Assembly (NCBI GenBank): GCA_040508515.1
Contig: JBEVMS010000088.1
Location: 1 to 15,818, forward strand
From: JBEVMS01 sp040508515
Lineage (GTDB): Bacteria > Pseudomonadota > Gammaproteobacteria > Xanthomonadales > Rhodanobacteraceae
Length of the DNA: 15,818 nt
Reading direction: 5' to 3'
Made by a program: the position numbers and the translations under genes. The notes under the pieces are model-generated. The model saw only the letters and a list, made by a program, of their open reading frames with translations, made no database searches and had not been told where the DNA came from. The stretch's first letter is position 1. Every line of letters starts with the position of its first letter. This document shows, piece after piece, positions 1 to 7,028 of the stretch.

Positions 1-1
1 A

Positions 2-49
2 GAAATCCAGCACGGTCACGCGCATCCGCCGGGCGACGAGGCGCATTGA
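2..49 (+). CDS. possible 3' end of an upstream gene, His-rich tail
   Basis: Reading from base 2 gives an open frame that enters from the left edge and stops with TGA at 47-49; the last 15 residues are EIQHGHAHPPGDEAH. It is followed 21 bp later by a strong terminator facing the same way, which is what the end of a plus-strand gene would look like. Only this tail is visible and the family cannot be named. Another frame stays open to a stop at 70, so the choice of frame is a judgement based on the terminator position and plausible composition. Confidence 0.25.
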   Translation, partial: EIQHGHAHPPGDEAH

Positions 50-70
50 GCGCACTAGTCCCTCGCGGAT

Positions 71-102
71 AAAAAACGGCGCCCTGGAGGCGCCGTTTTT
101 TT
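71..102. terminator. bidirectional intrinsic terminator
   Basis: A perfect 7-bp stem CGGCGCC (77-83) / GGCGCCG (89-95) with loop CTGGA is preceded by six A and followed by seven T. It therefore works in both directions: it ends ohr on the minus strand (stop codon at 122-124) and any plus-strand gene entering from the left. Confidence 0.9.
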
Positions 103-121
103 ATGCTGATGCGGAAGGCAC

Positions 122-550
122 TTAGACGCTGACGGCGATCTGCACGTCGACGTTGCCGCGGGTGGCGTGCGAGTACGGGCAGATATCGTTGTGCGCGGTA
201 TCGACCAATTCCTGCGCCAGCGCCTGGTCCAGGCCGGGCAGGTTCACGTGCAGCTTGACCGCAATGCCGAAGCCGGTCGGCTCGCGCGGGCCGATGCCAA
301 CCTCTGCGGTGACGGAGACATCCTTCAAGGCGATCTTGCGCTGACCGGCGACGAAACGGGTGGCGCCTTCAAAGCACGCCGCATAGCCGGCCGCGAACAA
401 CTGTTCAGGATTGCTGCCACCGCCGGCACCGCCCATTTCCTTCGGGAGGCGCAGGTCCAGATCGAGCAGGCCGTCGCTGCTTTTGACATGCCCCTCGCGG
501 CCGCCGTGAACGGTGGCGCTGGCGGTGTAGACGATCTTGCTGATGCTCAT
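122..550 (-). CDS. ohr: organic hydroperoxide resistance protein Ohr (thiol peroxidase)
   Basis: Cytosolic Cys-based peroxidase of the Ohr/OsmC fold that reduces organic and fatty-acid hydroperoxides, in known members with lipoylated protein as electron donor. At 142 aa it is the normal Ohr length. The peroxidatic Cys59 lies in the motif LFAAGYAACF and the resolving Cys124 in ICPYSHATRGN; Arg18 and Glu49, which in Ohr hold the reactive thiolate, are both present. The N-terminal YTASATVHGGREGHV is also typical. The start is supported by AGGAG on the minus strand (plus-strand 558-562), 7 nt upstream. Its ATG overlaps the stop of ohrR as ATGA, so the two are translated from one message. The terminator at 71-102 ends the operon. 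OsmC is excluded by the Ohr-type motifs and the ohrR partner. Confidence 0.96.
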   Translation of the reverse strand: MSISKIVYTASATVHGGREGHVKSSDGLLDLDLRLPKEMGGAGGGSNPEQLFAAGYAACFEGATRFVAGQRKIALKDVSVTAEVGIGPREPTGFGIAVKLHVNLPGLDQALAQELVDTAHNDICPYSHATRGNVDVQIAVSV

Positions 551-1047
551 GCTTGAACTCCTGGAGTGGGGGGAGAAGCCGCCGCAGGTTGCGCGGCGGC
601 GAGGTTAAGGCGTGATATCAGGCCGCGCAATTCGGTGCGCAGCGCGATCCATGGGTCGATCGGCATGCCGATGCGCTCGGCGATGCAGCCAGGAATGTCG
701 CGCGCTCGTTCGCGCAACTGGTGGCCGGCTTTGGTCAGTCGGATTTCCACTTCGCGCTCGTCCTGGGTGCGACGCTGGCGGTTGAGTAGTCCCGCGCTTT
801 GCAGCCGCTTTAGCAGGGGCGTCAAGGTGCCGGAATCCAGCAGCAAACTGACGCCCAGCTCACGTACGCTCTGCCCGTCACGTTGCCAGAGGACCAACAT
901 CACCAGGTATTGCGGATAGGTCAATCCCAGCGGTTCGAGCAGCGGGCGATAGATCGCCGTCATGCTGCGCGAGGCGGCGTAAAGCGCAAAGCACAATTGG
1001 GCGTCGAGTTGCAGGTTCGACGCGGGCGCGCTCGGAGCGGTCGTCAT
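547..1047 (-). CDS. ohrR: OhrR, MarR-family organic-peroxide-sensing repressor
   Basis: A 166-aa winged-helix MarR-family repressor that releases ohr when its cysteine is oxidised by organic hydroperoxide. The sensing Cys19 is in the N-terminal helix (LDAQLCFALYAASR). Tyr33 and Tyr44, which hydrogen-bond that cysteine in OhrR proteins, are in place, and Cys121 is a candidate partner, making this a two-Cys OhrR of the Xanthomonas type. The wing/recognition region is SLLLDSGTLTPLLKRLQ followed by DEREVEIRLT. The C-terminal 20 residues are Ala/Pro-rich and probably disordered. There is no good Shine-Dalgarno before the ATG at 1047; the promoter/operator lies directly upstream, so the leader is very short. 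The stop overlaps the start of ohr by 4 bp. Confidence 0.95.
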   Translation of the reverse strand: MTTAPSAPASNLQLDAQLCFALYAASRSMTAIYRPLLEPLGLTYPQYLVMLVLWQRDGQSVRELGVSLLLDSGTLTPLLKRLQSAGLLNRQRRTQDEREVEIRLTKAGHQLRERARDIPGCIAERIGMPIDPWIALRTELRGLISRLNLAAAQPAAASPPTPGVQA

Positions 1048-1058
1048 GCAGTGATAAG

Positions 1059-1091
1059 ATCACACAATTGAATTGCGCACAATTCAATTTG
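1059..1091 (-). promoter_or_regulatory. OhrR operator (double palindrome) overlapping the ohrR-ohr promoter
   Basis: CAATTGAATTG (1065-1075) and CAATTCAATTT (1080-1090) form an inverted repeat with 10 of 11 positions matching and a 4-base spacer CGCA. Each arm is itself a palindrome of CAATT/AATTG around one base. ACAATT/AATTGT-type AT-rich palindromes are the known OhrR box. On the minus strand a -35-like TTGAAT (1087-1082) and -10-like TGTGAT (1064-1059) are 17 bp apart, so the operator covers the promoter, as expected for repression. The predicted transcript start is only about 5 nt before the ohrR ATG. Confidence 0.85.
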
Positions 1092-1287
1092 TCGCGATGC
1101 CAGGATGCAAAGCCAAGGATGTGCTGTCTCCGCCCCCACTGACGTGGCTGGCTTGCGGCTTCATACCTGGGATTCAGGAGGCTAACCGGGCGGGTGGTTA
1201 GAGGCGCTAACCAAACGAGATTCCTAAGCTCGGCGGCTAGCGCCGCAACCGGGTGCAAGCTGCCAGCGGAGGGTTTGCTAGCCACTC

Positions 1288-1860
1288 TTAATCAAGAACG
1301 CGCTTGCCATAGGCGAAGTGGCTGCGCCAGTAAGGGCCGTCGATATCGTCCAGACGCACCGTGCCGCCGCTGTTGGGCGCATGCACGAAGCGGCCCTTGC
1401 CGACATACACACCGACATGGCTGATTTGACCACGCTGGCCAAAAAACACCAGATCGCCACTGATCAGTTGGTCTTGCTCACGCACATCGCGGCCGCTTAC
1501 TTGGGCCAGTTGCTGCGAAGTGCGCGGCAATTGGATGCCGGCGGAGGTGCGGTAGATGTAGTCGATCAGGCCACTGCAATCGAAACCGCTGTCCGGTGTG
1601 TTGCCGCCCCAGTGGTAAGGCGTGCCGACCAGGGCAATAGCGCGAAACAACACGTCGTTGGCGGTGCCGACGGCCCCGTCCGGCGCGCGCGCGGGCAGAG
1701 TGGCAAGCGCTGAATGGGAGGGCTTGAACGTGGCTTCTTTCGGTCGCGGTGCGCTGGCGCAGGCGGCCAACAGCGCGAACGCTATGCCGAGCGCGACATG
1801 CCGGAACGAACGCCAACCGCCAAGGCTCGGCAGGGTGATCCCAACAAACGCCATACGCAT
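1288..1860 (-). CDS. NlpC/P60-family peptidoglycan endopeptidase lipoprotein
   Basis: Cell-wall hydrolase likely to cleave peptide cross-links or stem peptides in the periplasm. Numbered from the GTG at 1878 (196 aa), a hydrophobic stretch ends in the lipobox LLAAC (Cys40), so the protein should be lipid-anchored. The NlpC/P60 domain spans about 75-195 with the catalytic Cys101 in GFDCSGLIDYIYR, His154 in SHVGVYVG and His166 in FVHAP, preceded by GTPYHWGG. The start is uncertain: GTG at 1878, ATG at 1860 and ATG at 1854 are in frame and none has a good ribosome binding site; I chose 1860 because the GTG falls inside a repeated CGAGGTT element. It resembles Spr/MepS or NlpC. The following 240 bp before ohrR contain no gene. 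Confidence 0.9.
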   Translation of the reverse strand: MRMAFVGITLPSLGGWRSFRHVALGIAFALLAACASAPRPKEATFKPSHSALATLPARAPDGAVGTANDVLFRAIALVGTPYHWGGNTPDSGFDCSGLIDYIYRTSAGIQLPRTSQQLAQVSGRDVREQDQLISGDLVFFGQRGQISHVGVYVGKGRFVHAPNSGGTVRLDDIDGPYWRSHFAYGKRVLD

Positions 1861-1877
1861 AGCAAGCAGACCCGTCA

Positions 1878-1939
1878 CGAGGTTGGGTCGAGGTTATCAA
1901 ATCAATGACTTGGGTGATAGTCCTAAGCTAATACCTCGA
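1878..1939. repeat. CGAGGTT direct and inverted repeats upstream of the NlpC/P60 gene
   Basis: CGAGGTT occurs at 1878-1884 and again at 1889-1895, exactly 11 bp apart (one helical turn), and its core recurs inverted: TCGAGGT (1888-1894) against ACCTCGA (1933-1939). The stretch is more AT-rich than its surroundings and lies just upstream of a gene start. This is what a regulator binding site can look like, but no known consensus is recognised. Confidence 0.35.
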
Positions 1940-2014
1940 TTGAGAAAGCCTGTTCAGCCACACGTGAACGCCAGGATGTGCGCGCTTCAATGGGTGCTGC
2001 CGACGGGGAGGAAA

Positions 2015-3262
2015 TCAGGAGTCGGGCGCGGAAATATCGATGGACCGGTTGCTCAGCACCGAGCCGTCGGCGCGGCTGACGCGCAATTGGTAGCGTCCTG
2101 GCTTGAGATAGAGATCGGCATGGCTGTTGGGCTTGAGGAACACGTAGCGATCGGCGGCGATCGCGTCGCGCGTCTCCCCGGCATAACGCGCCTCGATCAG
2201 GCAAGGCGTCTGTTCGCGGCACTCCCCACTGTCAATGGGCCGCCGCACGCGTTGCCCGCCCAGTGACAGCCAATCGGGGCGACTGTCTTGGTCGACGCTG
2301 CGCCACGGCAGGATGACATTGGCATCATGGCGGGTCGGGTTCATGCTCCAGGGCCGACCATCGTCGCGATTGAGCAGCACGATCGGTCCGCTGGGGCGGT
2401 AATTCTCTATCACGTGGCGATACAACGGCGACTCGTGGCGGCCCTGGATCGCGCGCAATTGGATCTGATCGATCGAGAGCACCTCCAGGCCGCTGAGCCG
2501 TTGCAGCACGGCCGCCATGGGTTCCACCGCGCCCAATCGTCCGACCGCCTTGTCGATGTGCGCGTAGCCGGCATGCACCAGCAAACGCGCCGACGGATTG
2601 CCTTTCAGCACCTGCTGATAGAGATGTCGCGCCTGCTCGCTTTCGCGTTGATCCATGTGCTGGGCCTCGGAGTCGTAGGCGACCACCACGAAACCGAGTT
2701 TGATCGCCGTGCGCACCAGTTCGCCGTAGATCGGCTCGTGCAGGTATTCACTGCCGCTGGCTTCGATCGGATAGCCGCGCTGCATCAGTTGGTGATCGCT
2801 GGCATTGAGCGCCTCGACCGCGAAATGCGTGAAGCCCGCGGCGCGCAGGCGCGGCAACAAGGCCAGCGTCAGCAGCCGGGTGGCGGCGTCGTGATGCGCC
2901 TCGTTGAGCATCACGACGCGTCGATCGCGGGCCAGCGACGTGATGGTTTCGACCGCATCAGTGGCGCGCCACTGCGACGAGTCGATCTCGCTGAGCTGGC
3001 GATGGTCTCGGTTGTCGATGGGGAAATGCTGCACCGCTTGCGCATACAGACCTAGCTCGGCTTCGACCGACGCCAGCAATTGCAGTGCGGTCAACTGCTG
3101 CGCGATAGGTAATAGCGGGATGACTTCGCGCAAGTGCAGATAGCGCGACAGATCGTCTTGCAGCGGGGCCCGTTCGGTGTCATGCGCGGGCTCGGTTTGC
3201 TGCGCCGTTCCCAGTGCGGGTAGCGCCAGTCCCAAAAGCAGCGGCAGCGTAATCAGGCGCAT
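2015..3262 (-). CDS. secreted ChaN/EreA-like (TIKI/PrgY superfamily) protein, function unknown
   Basis: A 415-aa exported protein. Residues 1-20 form a signal peptide (MRLITLPLLLGLALPALGTA) with likely cleavage before QQ. The central part carries the spaced acidic/His motifs of the ChaN/erythromycin-esterase-like superfamily: VVMLNEAHHD (around 116-125), HFAVEAL (147-152), a DQRESEQARH helix (204-213) and LLVHAGYAHID (227-237). In known relatives such residues bind metal or haem or act in hydrolysis, so a periplasmic hydrolase or metal-binding role is possible. The C-terminal third (from about 310) is a separate beta-rich region ending in SIDISAPDS. No ribosome binding site is obvious. It is divergent from the DadA-like gene. 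The exact substrate cannot be told from sequence. Confidence 0.75.
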   Translation of the reverse strand: MRLITLPLLLGLALPALGTAQQTEPAHDTERAPLQDDLSRYLHLREVIPLLPIAQQLTALQLLASVEAELGLYAQAVQHFPIDNRDHRQLSEIDSSQWRATDAVETITSLARDRRVVMLNEAHHDAATRLLTLALLPRLRAAGFTHFAVEALNASDHQLMQRGYPIEASGSEYLHEPIYGELVRTAIKLGFVVVAYDSEAQHMDQRESEQARHLYQQVLKGNPSARLLVHAGYAHIDKAVGRLGAVEPMAAVLQRLSGLEVLSIDQIQLRAIQGRHESPLYRHVIENYRPSGPIVLLNRDDGRPWSMNPTRHDANVILPWRSVDQDSRPDWLSLGGQRVRRPIDSGECREQTPCLIEARYAGETRDAIAADRYVFLKPNSHADLYLKPGRYQLRVSRADGSVLSNRSIDISAPDS

Positions 3263-3321
3263 CGGCGTGGGCTCGCGACCTGGCTCAATTGCACGCTACG
3301 CGCTTATCCCGGCACTGACAA

Positions 3322-3351
3322 GTGATCGGCGATGCGCCGGCTCGTTACAAT
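3322..3351 (+). promoter_or_regulatory. candidate promoter of the DadA-like gene, probably leaderless
   Basis: TACAAT (3346-3351) matches the -10 consensus at 5 of 6 positions and ends six bases before the ATG at 3358; a weak -35 GTGATC (3322-3327) is 18 bp upstream. Transcription would begin at or next to the start codon. Confidence 0.5.
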
Positions 3352-3357
3352 GGACGG

Positions 3358-4617
3358 ATGGATGCTTCGCGTAGTGATGTATTGATCTTGGGTGGCGGAG
3401 TGATCGGCCTGGCCAGTGCGCTGTATCTACTCCGGGCCGGCGTATCAGTGCGCGTGCTGGAGCAGGGCACGCCAGGTTGCGGCAGCTCGCATGGCAATTG
3501 CGGCACGATCACGCCCAGCCATGTCGCTCCGCTGACCATGCCGGGCATGATCGGCGTGGCGTTGCGTTCGATGGTGCGCGCCGACGCACCGTTGTATCTC
3601 AATCCGCGCCCAGATCTGACGCGCCTGCGCTGGATGTTGGGTTTTGCACGGCGTTGCAACTGGGGTCACTTCGGCCGCGCCGCCGAAGCGCGCGCGGCGA
3701 TGCTGTTGCGCTCGCGCGCGTTGCTGGCTGAGCTGGTCGTCAGCGAGGGGCTGAACTGCGAATTTGCCGAGCCCGGCGAGCTGTACGTTTATCGCACCCC
3801 TCGCTTGCTGGAGGCCGATCTTCGGCATCATGCCGCGGTGCTTGACCGACTGGGTATCGAAGTGCAGCGCTGGAACGCGGATGAGGTCGCCACGCGCGAG
3901 CCGGCATTGCAGCCAGGAATGGCGGGTGGACTGTTTCATCCCGGCGATGCACGCCTTCGCCCGGACATTTATACGGCTGAACTGGCGCGCCGGGTACGTG
4001 AGCTTGGCGGCGCGATCGAGAGCGGTGCCAGGATCGATCATTTCGGTTTGGACGGCGATCGGATCGAACATGTGCGTACCAGCCGCGGTGTGTTTCGTGG
4101 CGAGCGCGTGTTGCTGGCGCTGGGCGCTTGGTCGCCGTTGCTGGGCAAATTGCTGGACCTGCGCATTCCTATGCAGCCGGGCAAGGGCTACTCGCTGACT
4201 TATTCACGGCCGCGACGACCGCCGCGCCACTCGCTGGTGCTGCGTGAGCCGGCGGTGTGCGTGACCACCTGGGAAGACGGCTATCGGTTGGGCAGTACGA
4301 TGGAGTTTTCCGGTTACGCCGAAGGGCTCAATCCGCGTCGCATTGAGGCGCTCCGGCGCGGCGCGGCGGCGTTTCTGCACGAGCCGGAAGGTCCCGAGTT
4401 ACGCGAGCAATGGTGGGGCTGGCGACCGATGAGCATGGACGAGGTGCCGATCATCGGTCCCAGTACGCGCTGGTCCAATCTGATGCTGGCGACCGCGCAC
4501 GGCATGCTGGGGGTCAGCATGTCGGCCGCCACCGGCGAACTGGTTGCCTCGCTGCTGGCGGGACCGGCACCGAGCATCGATCCGCGCCCCTACGCGCCTT
4601 CACGCTTTGGACTTTAG
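3358..4617 (+). CDS. FAD-dependent D-amino-acid dehydrogenase-like oxidoreductase (DAO family)
   Basis: A 419-aa flavoprotein of the DadA/glycine-oxidase fold, which oxidises an amino or imino acid (D-amino acids or D-hydroxyproline in relatives) and passes electrons on, usually to quinone at the inner membrane. Residues 8-36 hold the dinucleotide fold (VLILGGGVIGLASALYLL, acidic Glu35). The SSHGNCGTITPSHVAPLTMPG-type segment (43-63) is characteristic of DadA-like enzymes, and WWGWRPMSMDEVPIIGP and GMLGVSMSAATGELV (from about 381) form the C-terminal FAD/substrate region. The ATG at 3358 is chosen over an in-frame GTG at 3322 because the protein then begins directly before the FAD fold and the -10-like TACAAT sits in between. 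A genuine alanine racemase gene lies elsewhere in the window, not next to this gene, so a catabolic dadA-dadX operon is not evident. Substrate is unproven. Confidence 0.85.
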   Translation: MDASRSDVLILGGGVIGLASALYLLRAGVSVRVLEQGTPGCGSSHGNCGTITPSHVAPLTMPGMIGVALRSMVRADAPLYLNPRPDLTRLRWMLGFARRCNWGHFGRAAEARAAMLLRSRALLAELVVSEGLNCEFAEPGELYVYRTPRLLEADLRHHAAVLDRLGIEVQRWNADEVATREPALQPGMAGGLFHPGDARLRPDIYTAELARRVRELGGAIESGARIDHFGLDGDRIEHVRTSRGVFRGERVLLALGAWSPLLGKLLDLRIPMQPGKGYSLTYSRPRRPPRHSLVLREPAVCVTTWEDGYRLGSTMEFSGYAEGLNPRRIEALRRGAAAFLHEPEGPELREQWWGWRPMSMDEVPIIGPSTRWSNLMLATAHGMLGVSMSAATGELVASLLAGPAPSIDPRPYAPSRFGL

Positions 4618-4631
4618 CGCCGCGGTGATTG

Positions 4632-4648
4632 ACGATGGTTGCCATCGT
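4632..4648 (+). other. perfect hairpin before gor
   Basis: ACGATGG (4632-4638) and CCATCGT (4642-4648) pair perfectly around a 3-base loop TTG. It lies between the DadA-like stop and the gor ribosome binding site. There is no T run after it, so it is not an ordinary terminator; it could be a weak mRNA structure or a protein site. Confidence 0.45.
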
Positions 4649-4682
4649 GGTCCTCGAGGGCCGCGATCATTTGGAGGATAGG

Positions 4683-6032
4683 ATGAGCCAGGAATGGGAT
4701 CTGCTGGTGGTTGGCGCCGGTTCCGGCGGTCTGGCGACGGCGCTGCGCGCGGCACGCCTGGGCGCCAAGGTGGCGATGTTCGATCCGGGCCTGCTCGGTG
4801 GAACCTGCGTCAACCTGGGTTGTGTACCCAAAAAGGCCATCTGGTACGCCGCGCAGCTGGCGCAGATGCAACCATTGGCGCGCGAGTACGGCTTCGCGCT
4901 GCCATCGGCACCACTGGACTGGGCGCATTTTTTGATGCATCGCCAACGCTATGTGGAGGCTTCCCAACAAAGCTATCGGCGCCAGTTGCTGGAAACCGGC
5001 GTGCGCTGGGTGCCGCAAGCGGCGCAGTTGGTGGGCCCCCACGGTCTGCTTGGCGCGGATGGTCAACATTACCGCGCGTCGGCGATTGTGATCGCCACCG
5101 GTGCGCGGCCGCGTCGGCTCGACGTGCCAGGGTTCGAGCTAGGTCTGTCGTCCGATGACATGTTCGCGCTGCGCGCACCGCCGCGCCGGCTGGCGATTGT
5201 CGGCGGTGGTTATGTCGGGGTGGAGTTCGCTGGGTTGATGCAGGCGCTGGGCAGCCAGGTGGCATTGTTCGCGCGCGGCCGCTTGTTGCAGTCCTTCGAT
5301 GCCGAGCTGGTGCACGCGCTGGAGCAATCCCTGCAAGCGCACGGAACGCGCCTGCATCACGATGGCGAGATCGCCGCCTTGCGCCAAGCCGCCGAGGGCA
5401 TCGAGCTGCTCGACCGGCAGGGCGCGCCATTGGCGCGGGCTGATGCGGTGCTATGGGCGGTTGGGCGCGCTCCCAACACTGCTGGCTTGGGCCTGGCGCA
5501 GGTGGGCGTCACGTTGACCGACAGCGGCCACGTGCACACCGACGAGCATATGCGGACCAGTCTGGCCGGGGTCTATGCGGTTGGTGATGTCACCAGCCAG
5601 CGCGCACTGACGCCGGTCGCGGTGGCGCAGGGGCGCCGGCTGGCTGAGCATTTGTTCGGTGATTCCACGTTGCCATCGCTGGAGGCACATCTGATCCCCA
5701 GCGTGCTGTTCACCGAGCCACCACTGGCAACGGTTGGGCTGACCGAGACCGCGGCACGCCAGCAGCACGGCGAGGCAGCCGTGCGGGTTTATCGCAGTCG
5801 CTTCCGGCCGATGCTGTGGGCGCTGGCCGAGCGTGAGCAGCAGGCGTTGATGAAGGTGATCTGCGTGGGCGAAGAGGAGCGCGTGGTGGGAATCCATCTG
5901 CACGGTCCGGGCGTCGATGAAATGCTGCAAGGCTTTGCGGTGGCGATGCGTCTTGGACTGCGCAAACGCGATCTGGAACTGAGCGTGGCCATTCACCCCA
6001 CGCTGAGTGAGGAGCTGTTGCAGGTGCATTAA
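4683..6032 (+). CDS. gor: glutathione-disulfide reductase (NADPH)
   Basis: Cytosolic flavoenzyme that reduces GSSG to GSH with NADPH. At 449 aa it matches the family (E. coli 450). The FAD motif GAGSGG is at 11-16; the redox-active disulfide Cys42/Cys47 is in GGTCVNLGCVPKK, at the same positions as in E. coli Gor. The NADP-binding fold is GGGYVG (174-179), with Arg198 and Arg200 after the second strand consistent with NADPH preference. The second FAD motif YAVGDVTS is near 298-305, and the C-terminal HPTLSEELLQVH supplies the catalytic His/Glu pair. GGAGG (4673-4677) 5 nt before the ATG decides this start over an in-frame upstream ATG at 4629. Dihydrolipoamide dehydrogenase is the nearest alternative but the Cys motif and length favour Gor. 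It lies 65 bp after the DadA-like gene. Confidence 0.94.
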   Translation: MSQEWDLLVVGAGSGGLATALRAARLGAKVAMFDPGLLGGTCVNLGCVPKKAIWYAAQLAQMQPLAREYGFALPSAPLDWAHFLMHRQRYVEASQQSYRRQLLETGVRWVPQAAQLVGPHGLLGADGQHYRASAIVIATGARPRRLDVPGFELGLSSDDMFALRAPPRRLAIVGGGYVGVEFAGLMQALGSQVALFARGRLLQSFDAELVHALEQSLQAHGTRLHHDGEIAALRQAAEGIELLDRQGAPLARADAVLWAVGRAPNTAGLGLAQVGVTLTDSGHVHTDEHMRTSLAGVYAVGDVTSQRALTPVAVAQGRRLAEHLFGDSTLPSLEAHLIPSVLFTEPPLATVGLTETAARQQHGEAAVRVYRSRFRPMLWALAEREQQALMKVICVGEEERVVGIHLHGPGVDEMLQGFAVAMRLGLRKRDLELSVAIHPTLSEELLQVH

Positions 6033-6057
6033 CCGACGCGGCCGGCGACGCTACACT
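6029..6057 (+). promoter_or_regulatory. candidate promoter of the deformylase gene, probably leaderless
   Basis: TTAACC (6029-6034) and TACACT (6052-6057) are 17 bp apart and match the sigma-70 -35 and -10 boxes at 4 of 6 and 5 of 6 positions respectively. The -10 box ends six bases before the ATG at 6064, and the -35 overlaps the stop codon of gor. No Shine-Dalgarno precedes this ATG. Confidence 0.5.
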
Positions 6058-6063
6058 GCGGGC

Positions 6064-6852
6064 ATGAACACCTATCATCTGCATAGAGGCCGCGTGCCGC
6101 TGCTGATCAGCCTGCCGCATGACGGCAGCGAGATTCCCGCGGAGCTTGCCGCACGCATGCAGCCGGTGGCGCGTCGCTCGCCGGATACCGACTGGCACGT
6201 TGGGCGGCTGTACGAGCCGTTGGCGCATGAATTGGGTGCCAGTGTGTTGCGACCCGTGGTGTCGCGCTATGTGATTGATCTCAATCGGCCGACCGACGGA
6301 CAGCCGCTGTATCCGGGGCGTGCCGAGACCGGCTTGGCGTCGTTGAGCGGCTTCGATGGTCAGCCGCTTTATTTGCCCGGACAGGAACCGGACGCTGCCG
6401 AAGTTCAACAGCGTGTAAATGATTTCTGGCGTCCCTATCACGAAGCACTTGCTCAAGAACTTGCGCGTCTGCGTGACGAGCATGGCTGGGTGGTGCTGTG
6501 GGAAGGTCATTCGATCCGCAGCCAGGTGCCGATGCTGTTCGACGGACGGCTACCCGATCTCAATGTTGGCACTGCCGCCGGTGCCAGTTGTGGGGCGGCG
6601 TTGCAGCAGCGGTTGCAACAGATGCTGGAACAACAGTCGCGCTACAGCTTCGTACTCAACGGGCGCTTCAAGGGTGGCTATATCACCCGTCATTACGGGC
6701 GACCCGATCAGCATGTGCACGCGGTGCAACTGGAACTGGCGCAAGCGATCTATATGGATGAAACCAGCTTTGCCTACGACGAGTTCAAGGCGTTGGCACT
6801 GCAGCAAAGCTTGCGCGAACTGCTGCAGATTTGCCTGAGTAATCCGCAGTAA
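6064..6852 (+). CDS. hutG: N-formylglutamate deformylase (HutG-like amidohydrolase)
   Basis: A 262-aa protein of the N-formylglutamate amidohydrolase family, which hydrolyses N-formyl-L-glutamate to glutamate and formate, the last step of one histidine degradation route. Family motifs seen in order: LISLPHDGSEIP (14-25, a likely metal-binding His), SRYVIDLNRP (67-76), LWEGHSIRS (145-153) and GGYITRHYG (204-212). The in-frame codon at 6007 overlaps gor and is rejected in favour of the ATG at 6064, which gives the normal length and follows a promoter-like TACACT. There are no hutH, hutU or hutI genes nearby, so it stands alone here, 31 bp after gor; a broader deformylase/amidohydrolase role is possible. 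Confidence 0.88.
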   Translation: MNTYHLHRGRVPLLISLPHDGSEIPAELAARMQPVARRSPDTDWHVGRLYEPLAHELGASVLRPVVSRYVIDLNRPTDGQPLYPGRAETGLASLSGFDGQPLYLPGQEPDAAEVQQRVNDFWRPYHEALAQELARLRDEHGWVVLWEGHSIRSQVPMLFDGRLPDLNVGTAAGASCGAALQQRLQQMLEQQSRYSFVLNGRFKGGYITRHYGRPDQHVHAVQLELAQAIYMDETSFAYDEFKALALQQSLRELLQICLSNPQ

Positions 6853-7028
6853 ATTTCGACGCGAAGTCGGTAGTGAAAATGTCAAGGATGTTGGGCGAGT
6901 GACGTAGGAAAAACACCTGCGTTGTTCAGTCGTTGTATGCAGAACGGGCCGCAATGTTTGACCTGCCGCGCCGCCCGCGTTGTCGGGTTCCGGCCGGGTC
7001 CGCGGCTATCGTTTCGAGGTTCAAGACT

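Noticed and set aside
1182..1246. Hairpins CTAACC/GGTTAG (1182-1201) and GCGGC/GCCGC (1233-1246) as terminators of the NlpC/P60 gene
   Set aside because: Short stems without T runs on either strand; nothing else coding or regulatory is convincing in 1092-1287.
2288..3055. A 255-codon open frame opposite the ChaN-like gene
   Set aside because: Antisense to a gene with a signal peptide and family motifs; composition is typical of a shadow frame.
6853..7028. A promoter for the small Lys-rich gene, e.g. TTGACC at 6958-6963
   Set aside because: No acceptable -10 hexamer at 16-19 bp from it; the region is GC-rich and no firm promoter can be named.
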